A stretch of 8,254 nucleotides of DNA from Alphaproteobacteria bacterium. Its GTDB lineage: Bacteria; Pseudomonadota; Alphaproteobacteria; UBA8366. The position numbers and the translations under genes are program-made. Of this stretch, positions 1-5,501 are shown piece after piece. Positions within the stretch are counted from its first letter, which is position 1. Every line of letters starts with the position of its first letter. The stretch lies in contig JAOTYV010000224.1 in NCBI GenBank assembly GCA_029861675.1, forward strand, positions 1 to 8,254, read 5' to 3'. The notes below the pieces were generated by a model. It ran no database searches. It saw only the letters and a list, made by a program, of their open reading frames with translations, and was not told the origin of the DNA.

Positions 1-39
1 CGCCACCCGGTTCTTGTGATACGAATCCGGATGACGGGT

Positions 40-75
40 AAAAAAAATCCCCCGCCCGGAGCACCGGGGCGGGGG
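40..75 (-). terminator. Rho-independent terminator of the nrdAB operon
   Basis: Read on the minus strand, a GC-rich stem (CCCCCGCCC pairing with GGGCGGGGG, plus-strand arms 49-57 and 67-75) closes a small loop. An A and then eight T residues follow at once (plus-strand A-run 40-47). Two inner C-G pairs extend the stem past a single bulged G. It lies about 35 nt beyond the nrdB stop codon, the expected place for the end of the nrdA-nrdB transcript. A smaller hairpin (AGCCC-ttgc-GGGCT, 80-93) without a T-run lies between the stop codon and the terminator. Confidence 0.92.
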
Positions 76-110
76 CAGGAGCCCTTGCGGGCTGCTCAGG
101 AGGCTATGGC

Positions 111-1070
111 TTAGTCGAAGGCCTCATCCCAGGTGCCGCGCGTGGCGGCGCGGGAATACTCCGTCGCCCGATTTTCGAAGAAGTTGGTGTGCTCGACTCC
201 GTTGAGAATTTCATCCAGCCAGGTCAGCGGATTCGTCTCCACATGGAAGATCGGCTGCAGGCCGATTTGCATCAGCCGGTGGTCGGCAATGTAGCGGATG
301 TATTGTTTGACCGAGCCGCCGTCCAGGCCTTCCACTTCGCCCATTTCGAAGGCCAGGTCGATGAACGCGTCTTCGTGATCGACGATGGTCGAACACGCCT
401 TGTAGATGTCGCGCTGCAATTCCTCGGTCCAGATTTCCGGATTTTCGCTACGGAAGGTCTGGAACAATTTCAGGATCGAATTGGTGTGGAGCGTCTCGTC
501 GCGGATCGACCAGGTGACGATCTGGCCCATGCCCTTCATCTTGTTGAAGCGCGGGAAATTCAGCAGCATGGCGAAGCTGGCAAAGAGCTGCAGCCCTTCG
601 GTGAAGGCGCCGAACACGGCGAGCGTCTTGGCGATGTCGGGTTTGGTCTCCACGCCCCATTGTTGCATGAAGTCGTATTTGTCCTTCATTTCCTTATATT
701 TAAGGAAGGCGTGATATTCGGCTTCGGGCATCCCCAGCGTATCCAGCAAATGCGAATAGGCGGAAATATGGACCGTCTCCATGTTCGAGAAGGCCGCCAG
801 CATCATCTGGATCTCGGTCGGTTTGAACACGCGGCTGTAGTGGCGCATGTAGCAGTTATTCACTTCCACATCCGCCTGCGTAAAGAAGCGGAAGATCTGT
901 GTCAGCAGGTTGCGTTCGGATTCGCTCAGCTTTTGACGCCAGTCCTTGACGTCGTCCGCCAAGGGTACTTCCTCCGGCAGCCAATGGATGCGTTGCTGCT
1001 GCAGCCAAGCGTCATAGGCCCAGGGGTAACGGAACGGCTTGTAGATCGGATCGGCGTCCAACAGTGACAT
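111..1070 (-). CDS. nrdB: Ribonucleoside-diphosphate reductase, beta subunit (class I, NrdB)
   Basis: This is the radical-generating small subunit of aerobic class I ribonucleotide reductase, a cytoplasmic enzyme. It holds the dimetal-tyrosyl cofactor that starts radical transfer to NrdA for reduction of NDPs to dNDPs. The 319-residue protein has the expected metal ligands: D67, E98 and H101 in METVH, E158 in FTEGLQ, and E192 and H195 in RDETLH. The radical tyrosine is Y105, placed as E. coli Y122 is (E-x2-H-x3-Y). A tyrosine in the C-terminal tail (Y305) may be the radical-relay residue. A metal/tyrosine cofactor of the Ia type is inferred from these residues; the metal cannot be read from sequence. 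The ATG is preceded by AAGGAA (1078-1083) at 7-nt spacing. It lies 26 bp after nrdA and before a strong terminator, so it is the last gene of the operon. The protein is shorter than E. coli NrdB (about 376) and has no N-terminal ATP-cone. NrdF was considered, but no nrdI or nrdH is nearby. Confidence 0.97.
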   Translation of the reverse strand: MSLLDADPIYKPFRYPWAYDAWLQQQRIHWLPEEVPLADDVKDWRQKLSESERNLLTQIFRFFTQADVEVNNCYMRHYSRVFKPTEIQMMLAAFSNMETVHISAYSHLLDTLGMPEAEYHAFLKYKEMKDKYDFMQQWGVETKPDIAKTLAVFGAFTEGLQLFASFAMLLNFPRFNKMKGMGQIVTWSIRDETLHTNSILKLFQTFRSENPEIWTEELQRDIYKACSTIVDHEDAFIDLAFEMGEVEGLDGGSVKQYIRYIADHRLMQIGLQPIFHVETNPLTWLDEILNGVEHTNFFENRATEYSRAATRGTWDEAFD

Positions 1071-1096
1071 TTTTTATTTCCTTTGGGCTCGCTGCT

Positions 1097-3064
1097 CTAT
1101 TGGCAGGCGAGACATTCTTCGTAGTCGGTGCCGCTGCCCGGCTGGTCCGTGGTGTTGACCTTGCCGAGATGCGGCAGGGTGGCGACCGGCGTTTCCGCCC
1201 CCATGCCCGAGACGATCTCGGCGCGCTGGAGCGACTTTGAGCGGCAGTAGTAGAGCGTCTTCACCCCTTTTTTCCATGCCTGGAAATGGATCTGGTGCAG
1301 ATCGCGTTTATGAATGTCGGCGGGCAGGAACACGTTGACCGATTGCGCCTGGCAAATGAATCCCGCGCGGTCGGCGGCGTGTTCGATGATCCACCGCTGG
1401 TCGATTTCGAACGCGGTCCGGAAAATCGCCTTTTCCTCTTCGCTGAGGAATTCGAGATGCTGCACCGATCCTTCCTTCGTGGTGATCGATGACCACGTCT
1501 CGTCGTCGTCCCGGCCTTTCTCGGCGAGCAACGCTTTCAGGTACTTGTTGCGCACGTTGAAGGACCCGGACAGCGTCTTGTGGGTATAGCTGTTTGCGGC
1601 GATCGGTTCGATACCGGGCGACGCACCGCCGCAGATGATCGAGACCGATGCGGTCGGTGCAACCGCCATCTTGTTCGAGAAGCGTTCCATGATGTTGTAT
1701 TCCGCGGCATCCGGGCAGGCGCCGCGCTCCTCCGCCAACGTGGTGGAAGCTGCATCCGCCTGGCCGCGGATATGCTTGAACATCCGCTTGTTCCAGACCT
1801 TCGCCATCACCCCTTCCATCGGTATGCCGAGTTTTTGCAGGAAGGAGTGGAAACCCATCACGCCGAGGCCGACAGACCGTTCGCGCATCGCCGAATATGT
1901 CGCGCGTTCGAAGTCGTCCGGCGCGTTGTCGATGAAATCCTGCAACACGTTATCGAGAAAGCGCATGATGTCCTCGATGAACTGCGGATGGTCTTCCCAT
2001 TCCTGGTAGGATTCGAGGTTGAGCGACGTGATGCAACAAACGGCGGTACGCTGCTCGCCGTCCTTGTCGATACCGGTCGGCAGGGTGATCTCCGTGCACA
2101 GGTTCGACGTCTTGACCTGCAATCCGGCAAGTTTGTGGTGTTCCGGCATCGCCCGGTTAACGTGATCGATGAAGATCATGTAGGGCTCGCCGTTTTCGAC
2201 TCGCGACGTCAGCATGCGAATCCAGAGGTCGCGCGCCGATACCTTGCGCTGAACCGACCGGTCCTTCGGGCTGAGCAAGGCCCATTCCTCGTCATTCTCG
2301 ACCGCTCGCATGAACGCGTCGGAAATCAGGATGCCGTGATGCAGATTGAGCGCCTTGCGGTTCGGATCGCCGCCGGTCGGCCGCCGGATTTCGATAAATT
2401 CCTCGATTTCCGGATGGTCGATTGGCAGGTAAACCGCCGCGCTGCCGCGCCGGAGCGAGCCTTGTGAGATCGCCAGGGTCAGCGAATCCATGACCCGGAT
2501 GAAGGGCACCACGCCCGAGGTCTTGCCGTTTTGGCCGACCTGTTCACCGATCGAGCGAAGATTGCCCCAATAGCTGCCGATGCCGCCGCCGCGCGCGGCA
2601 AGCCAGACGTTTTCGTTCCACAGACCGACGATGCCGCGCAAGCTGTCCGTCGCCTCGTTGAGGAAGCATGAAATCGGCAGGCCGCGCGTCGTGCCGCCAT
2701 TGGACAGGATTGGCGTGGACGGCATGAACCATTGCCGGCCCATATAGTCGTAAAGGCGCTGCGCATGCGCCGAATCGTCGGCGAAATGTATGGCCACGCG
2801 GGCGAACAGGTCCTGAAAGTCCTCGCCCGGCATCAAATAGCGGTCGGACAGGGTGTTCTTGCCGAATTCGGTTAGGCGGGTGTCGTGTTCCGGGTCGATG
2901 ACGACCTCGACGCCCCGTTCATTCTGCCGCCGGTAGCTTAGATCCGAGCTTTTCGGAGGCTCGCCGGACACCGGGTCGAGCAGCGCTTCCATCGTCGATT
3001 GCCTGTTCGTCAACAATTTATCCACAGGCACGTTTTCCCGCGCCGATACGTCGGATCCGTCCAC
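1097..3064 (-). CDS. nrdA: Ribonucleoside-diphosphate reductase, alpha subunit (class I, NrdA)
   Basis: This is the catalytic large subunit of class I ribonucleotide reductase, which works with the adjacent NrdB. Active-site residues are recognisable. C133 (SCFLNE) matches E. coli C225. N321, C323 and E325 (NLCTE) match N437/C439/E441, with C323 the thiyl-radical cysteine. C343 matches C462. APTASVS (469-475) fits the substrate-phosphate loop. Y605-Y606 (TLYYC) form the radical-transfer pair. The C-terminal shuttle pair is C651/C654 in ECLACQ at the very end. The offset to E. coli numbering at C133 is about 92 residues, the size of one ATP-cone, so the overall-activity domain appears absent (655 versus about 761 residues). 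The start is GTG (3062-3064), chosen because a perfect AGGAGG (3071-3076) precedes it by 6 nt; an in-frame ATG at 2990-2992 has no comparable ribosome site. The first 45 residues or so are not recognised. Expression is probably controlled by NrdR and DnaA through the sites upstream. Confidence 0.97.
   Translation of the reverse strand: MDGSDVSARENVPVDKLLTNRQSTMEALLDPVSGEPPKSSDLSYRRQNERGVEVVIDPEHDTRLTEFGKNTLSDRYLMPGEDFQDLFARVAIHFADDSAHAQRLYDYMGRQWFMPSTPILSNGGTTRGLPISCFLNEATDSLRGIVGLWNENVWLAARGGGIGSYWGNLRSIGEQVGQNGKTSGVVPFIRVMDSLTLAISQGSLRRGSAAVYLPIDHPEIEEFIEIRRPTGGDPNRKALNLHHGILISDAFMRAVENDEEWALLSPKDRSVQRKVSARDLWIRMLTSRVENGEPYMIFIDHVNRAMPEHHKLAGLQVKTSNLCTEITLPTGIDKDGEQRTAVCCITSLNLESYQEWEDHPQFIEDIMRFLDNVLQDFIDNAPDDFERATYSAMRERSVGLGVMGFHSFLQKLGIPMEGVMAKVWNKRMFKHIRGQADAASTTLAEERGACPDAAEYNIMERFSNKMAVAPTASVSIICGGASPGIEPIAANSYTHKTLSGSFNVRNKYLKALLAEKGRDDDETWSSITTKEGSVQHLEFLSEEEKAIFRTAFEIDQRWIIEHAADRAGFICQAQSVNVFLPADIHKRDLHQIHFQAWKKGVKTLYYCRSKSLQRAEIVSGMGAETPVATLPHLGKVNTTDQPGSGTDYEECLACQ
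3019..3027 (+). promoter_or_regulatory. Consensus DnaA box (TTATCCACA) inside the nrdA 5' end
   Basis: This is an exact match to the DnaA box TTATCCACA. It falls in codons 13-15 of nrdA, in the poorly conserved N-terminal stretch (PVDK), so coding constraint on it is probably weak. It belongs with the boxes at 3086-3094 and 3112-3120. The sequence match is direct; binding is inferred. Confidence 0.5.
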
Positions 3065-3085
3065 TATTCGCCTCCTGTCGCCAGA

Positions 3086-3094
3086 TTATCCACT
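3086..3094 (+). promoter_or_regulatory. Near-consensus DnaA box (TTATCCACT)
   Basis: Eight of nine bases match TTATCCACA. It lies 10 bp upstream of the nrdA Shine-Dalgarno sequence. Four bases further on, TGTGGAAAT (3098-3106, minus strand ATTTCCACA) is a second, degenerate box in the opposite orientation with one mismatch to TTWTNCACA. The pair forms a loose inverted repeat. Confidence 0.45.
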
Positions 3095-3111
3095 GCTTGT
3101 GGAAATAATGT

Positions 3112-3120
3112 TGTGGATAA
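3112..3120 (-). promoter_or_regulatory. Consensus DnaA box (TTATCCACA on the minus strand)
   Basis: This is an exact DnaA box on the nrdA sense strand. It is embedded in a perfect 16-bp inverted repeat, TTGTGG-ATAA-CCACAA (3111-3126), and ends exactly where the NrdR box (3121-3136) begins. DnaA control of nrdAB through promoter-proximal DnaA boxes is established in E. coli; its use here is inferred from the match and the position. Confidence 0.6.
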
Positions 3121-3136
3121 CCACAAGATGTCGTGT
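3121..3136 (-). promoter_or_regulatory. NrdR box, promoter-proximal
   Basis: The sequence CCACAAGATGTCGTGT fits the NrdR consensus acaCwAtATaTwGtgt, including all the strongly conserved bases (C4, A6, A8, T9, T11, G13). NrdR is the zinc-finger/ATP-cone repressor of ribonucleotide reductase operons and binds paired 16-bp boxes. This site lies about 57 bp upstream of the nrdA start codon and abuts a DnaA box. Confidence 0.7.
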
Positions 3137-3152
3137 CTAGCTTGTCTGGGTG

Positions 3153-3168
3153 ATACTAAATATGCCTA
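3153..3168 (-). promoter_or_regulatory. Probable distal NrdR box
   Basis: The sequence ATACTAAATATGCCTA matches the left and central NrdR positions (C4, w5, A6, A8, T9, T11) but lacks G13. It starts exactly 32 bp from the first box, the three-helical-turn spacing (31-32 bp) typical of paired NrdR boxes. That spacing is the main reason to accept the weaker match. A second copy of its core follows 14 bp later. Confidence 0.5.
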
Positions 3169-3178
3169 ACTAAATATG
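3155..3178. repeat. AT-rich 10-bp direct repeat (ACTAAATATG x2)
   Basis: ACTAAATATG occurs at 3155-3164 and again at 3169-3178, a 14-bp period in a markedly AT-rich patch of an otherwise GC-rich window. The first copy overlaps the probable distal NrdR box. The repeat may be a duplicated operator half, a promoter core for nrdA or the divergent gene, or an easily melted element next to the DnaA boxes. Confidence 0.6.
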
Positions 3179-3213
3179 ATAAGACTGTCTAGCCATAAAT
3201 CGTTAATGCCGTT

Positions 3214-3226
3214 GGGCGAATCGCCC
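3214..3226. repeat. Short palindrome GGGCGA-A-TCGCCC
   Basis: A perfect 6-bp inverted repeat around one central base lies in the nrdA/methyltransferase divergent region. It is flanked by GTTG on one side and CAAC on the other, which could lengthen the stem past a 3-nt bulge. There is no T-run, so it is not a terminator. It may be an operator or a leader hairpin for the plus-strand gene; no regulator is recognised. Confidence 0.3.
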
Positions 3227-3259
3227 TTCAACGCTTGCCGCGAGGCCGAGAGGACCGCC

Positions 3260-3325
3260 ATGAACGTCTTGAATTTGCTGTTTGACTGCCCGTTGACGCG
3301 GGTTTGGAGGCGCGATGCGATTTAA
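3260..3325 (+). CDS. Possible 21-residue leader ORF overlapping the methyltransferase start
   Basis: An ATG at 3260 opens a 21-codon frame ending in TAA at 3323-3325, beyond the methyltransferase ATG (3315) in another frame. It is preceded by GAGAGGA (3248-3254) at 5-nt spacing, a reasonable ribosome site. The peptide begins MNVLNLLFDC and ends RRDAI. The overlapping stop and start would allow translational coupling. No homologous leader is recognised, and an ORF this short could be chance. Confidence 0.18.
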   Translation: MNVLNLLFDCPLTRVWRRDAI

Positions 3326-3875
3326 TCTCGGCTGCGGCTTCAACAAGCGCGATGGCTTCATCAATGTCGACCGGTTTGCCGACTGCGCGCCGGACGAGGT
3401 TGTCGATTTGGAGCAGTTTCCTTGGCCGTGGCCGGACGACTCGGCGGACGAAATCCACATGAGCCATGTGCTGGAACATCTCGGCGCGGCCACCGAGACC
3501 TATTTCGGCATCATCGCCGAACTCTACCGGGTGTGCCGGCATGACGCCCGCGTCACCATCATCGTGCCGCATCCGCGCCATGACGATTTCCTTAATGATC
3601 CCACACACGTCCGCGCGGTCACGCTGGAAGGGCTGGCCATGCTGTCGCGCCGCCAGTGCGAGGAATGGATCCGCGACAAGAAGGCCAACTCGCCGATCGC
3701 GCTGATGATCGGCGTCGATTTCGAGTTGGAATCAAAACAGCTCGTGCTCGAACCGATCTGGCGCAGCAAGCTGGAGATGAAGACCATCACCGAAACCGAT
3801 TTGTTGCTGGCGATTCGCGAACGCAACAACGTGGTCAAGGAGACGACGGCGGTCCTTCGTGCGGTGAAGGGCTAG
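3315..3875 (+). CDS. Short class I SAM-dependent methyltransferase-like protein
   Basis: The 186-residue protein begins directly with the SAM-binding first strand and glycine loop (NLGCG, 4-8). The acidic end of strand 2 follows (NVD, D19), then a DLEQFPWPWPDDSADEI segment with aspartates around 31-45. The SHVLEHL motif (50-56) is typical of Methyltransf_11-type enzymes. A central hydrophobic strand (VTIIVPHP, 80-87) and NDPTHVR (94-100) follow; this last motif recurs in small-molecule or polysaccharide-linked methyltransferases. The substrate cannot be told. It is short for the fold (commonly 200-260 residues), with no N-terminal cap helix and a charged, probably helical C-terminus. The start has GGAGG (3306-3310) at 4-nt spacing. 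It is divergent from nrdA and ends 15 bp from the convergent prpD stop, with no visible terminator. Confidence 0.8.
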   Translation: MRFNLGCGFNKRDGFINVDRFADCAPDEVVDLEQFPWPWPDDSADEIHMSHVLEHLGAATETYFGIIAELYRVCRHDARVTIIVPHPRHDDFLNDPTHVRAVTLEGLAMLSRRQCEEWIRDKKANSPIALMIGVDFELESKQLVLEPIWRSKLEMKTITETDLLLAIRERNNVVKETTAVLRAVKG

Positions 3876-3890
3876 CCGGGATCGGAGGCG

Positions 3891-5399
3891 TCAGAATATC
3901 CCCTTGCTGTCCGGCTTCGCCGCTTCCAGGGCGATTTCATCCGCTGTCACGGCGAGTCCCGACAGTGACTTGGCGGGCGCGTCGGCAAGGGCCTCAACCG
4001 CGGCGACGAAACGCCGCCCCTCCGCGCCGCTGACGATACCCTCACTCAGCGTCTCGAACTTCTTCACATAATCCGGGCGTTGGAACGGCCGGGCGCCGAG
4101 GGGGTGGGCGTCGGCGACCGCAATTTCGGCGACGATCCTCTCGCCCGACTCCAATGTGATCTCGACGCGCCCGCCATACGCCTTGTCCTCCGGGACCGTG
4201 GTGACGCTGCGGCGTTCCCACTCGGGATCCTCGACCGTGCGGATCTTCTTCCACAGGGCGATCGTCTCCGGCCGGTGCGCGCGCTCCGGCGTGTAGGACT
4301 CCTCGTGGTGAAACCGGCCGTCCTCCAGCGCCACCGCCATGATGTAGGGCAGGGAGTGGTCGAGCGTTTCGCGCGAGGCATCCGGCGCGTATTTCTGCGG
4401 GTCGTTGGCGCCGCTGCCGATCACCGCGTGGCTGTGATTGTTGGTATGGACGACGATTTCCGCGACCTTGCCGAGATCGGGGAGGCGGTCGCGCAGCCGG
4501 AAACACAGATCGATCATCGACTGACCCTGATATTCCGCCGAATGTTCCTTCGGGAAACTGTCGAGCATGGCGCGTTTGGGCTCGCCGGGTTCGGGCAGGG
4601 GCACGCTGTATTCGGCATTCGGCCCGTCGAGCAGCCAGGCGATGAGGCCGTCCTCGCCTTCGTAGATCGGCGCGGGGCTGGTCTCGCCGCGCATCGCCCG
4701 GTCGACCGCTTCGACGGCGACCTTGCTCGAATGCGCCGGCGCCGCCGCTTTCCAGGACGATATCTGGCCCTTGCGGGACTGCCGGGTGGCGCAACAGACA
4801 TGCACCGTGTGATTGATCGCGTGGTAGATCACCGGGACCGGCAAGCCCAGCATCGCGCCGATCCCGGCCACGGCGCCCGCGCCGGTATGCGTCACATGGT
4901 CGATCTTGTGCGAATGCAGATCGATCGATTTCATCAGGTCGATATGGATCTCGTAGGCGGTGGCGATGCCGCGGATCAGCGCATCGCCGTTGCAGCCCAT
5001 CTGCTGGGCGACCGCGATCATCGGCGTGATGTTGTCGCCCGGGTGGCCGTATTCGAGCAGCAAAAAGGCATCGTGGAAATCGAGCTCGCGCACCGCGACG
5101 CCATTGGCCCAGGCCGCCCATTCGGCGTGCACGCGCGTTTCCGGCGGCAGGCCCAGCACGGTGGCGCCGCCGGGCCGCGGATGGGCCAGCGCCTGGGCGC
5201 GCGCGGCCATCACGGGCGGCCGGTTGATCGCGGCGATGGCCACCGCCGCATCGTCGATGATCCGGTTGCCGACCATCTCCACCACCGCCGGGTCGAGCGG
5301 TGCGTCGTCCACGGCGACGGCGGCGAGTTTCCAGGCGAGCTCTTCTTCGCGCTTATGTTGGTCGGCCGACGGCCATACGCGGACGGCGTGGTGTTGCAT
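3891..5399 (-). CDS. prpD: 2-methylcitrate dehydratase, MmgE/PrpD family (long form)
   Basis: PrpD dehydrates 2-methylcitrate to 2-methyl-cis-aconitate in the methylcitrate cycle, which uses propionyl-CoA. The 502-residue protein carries the family landmarks in order: ELDFHD (105-110), HPGDN (119-123), KIDHVTHTGAGAVAG (165-179), TRQSRKG (205-211), PIYEGEDG (244-251) and KEHSAEYQ (284-291). The N-terminal VRVWPSADQHKREEELAWK resembles the roughly 500-residue PrpD known from actinobacteria and some proteobacteria. PrpD proper is therefore more likely than a generic MmgE/PrpD relative, but substrate specificity stays inferred. The ATG at 5397-5399 has GGGGAG about 8 nt upstream. There is no prpB or prpC in the window, so the rest of the cycle must lie elsewhere. 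An inverted repeat in the upstream spacer may be its operator. Confidence 0.88.
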   Translation of the reverse strand: MQHHAVRVWPSADQHKREEELAWKLAAVAVDDAPLDPAVVEMVGNRIIDDAAVAIAAINRPPVMAARAQALAHPRPGGATVLGLPPETRVHAEWAAWANGVAVRELDFHDAFLLLEYGHPGDNITPMIAVAQQMGCNGDALIRGIATAYEIHIDLMKSIDLHSHKIDHVTHTGAGAVAGIGAMLGLPVPVIYHAINHTVHVCCATRQSRKGQISSWKAAAPAHSSKVAVEAVDRAMRGETSPAPIYEGEDGLIAWLLDGPNAEYSVPLPEPGEPKRAMLDSFPKEHSAEYQGQSMIDLCFRLRDRLPDLGKVAEIVVHTNNHSHAVIGSGANDPQKYAPDASRETLDHSLPYIMAVALEDGRFHHEESYTPERAHRPETIALWKKIRTVEDPEWERRSVTTVPEDKAYGGRVEITLESGERIVAEIAVADAHPLGARPFQRPDYVKKFETLSEGIVSGAEGRRFVAAVEALADAPAKSLSGLAVTADEIALEAAKPDSKGIF

Positions 5400-5444
5400 G
5401 GTATGTGCTCCCCGATTCTCGCCCGTGCGGCGACCTATATTTTA

Positions 5445-5459
5445 TTAGAGCAAATCTAA
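5445..5459. promoter_or_regulatory. Inverted repeat TTAGA-GCAAA-TCTAA in the prpD/SRAP divergent spacer
   Basis: A perfect 5-bp inverted repeat with a 5-bp spacer sits in the only AT-rich stretch (about 5435-5460) between the divergent prpD and SRAP genes. The adjacent TATATTTTATTAG could supply a -10 element on either strand, but I find no convincing -35 partner. The size and place suit a dimeric regulator's operator; no specific regulator is recognised. Confidence 0.35.
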
Positions 5460-5501
5460 AGTGCTGGCGGCCGGTGGCCGACCGCTGGCATTATGCATCC
5501 C

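Noticed and set aside
1..39. Sequence beyond the nrdAB terminator
   Set aside because: It is too short to assign; no start codon with a ribosome site, repeat or hairpin stands out.
189..1067. Long plus-strand ORF opposite nrdB
   Set aside because: It is an antisense shadow of a clearly recognised gene. The translation is rich in H, R, D and V with no family motif, typical of the reverse frame of GC-rich codons.
1580..2467. Long plus-strand ORF opposite nrdA
   Set aside because: It lies wholly within conserved nrdA coding sequence, shows no recognisable motif and has no ribosome site; it is a shadow.
3134..3193. 8-bp direct repeat TGTCTAGC (3134-3141 and 3186-3193)
   Set aside because: It is short, 52 bp apart, and not tied to a known regulator motif; it could be chance in a short spacer.
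4080..5459. 459-residue plus-strand ORF opposite prpD
   Set aside because: Its length reflects high GC and few stops. The composition (many R, H, D, G) is that of a mirror frame, and PrpD on the other strand carries all the family motifs.
5400..5501. LexA (SOS) operator for the SRAP gene
   Set aside because: I looked for GAAC-N7-GAAC or GTTC-N7-GTTC, the alphaproteobacterial type, and for an E. coli-type CTG-N10-CAG palindrome that would be convincing here; none is present.
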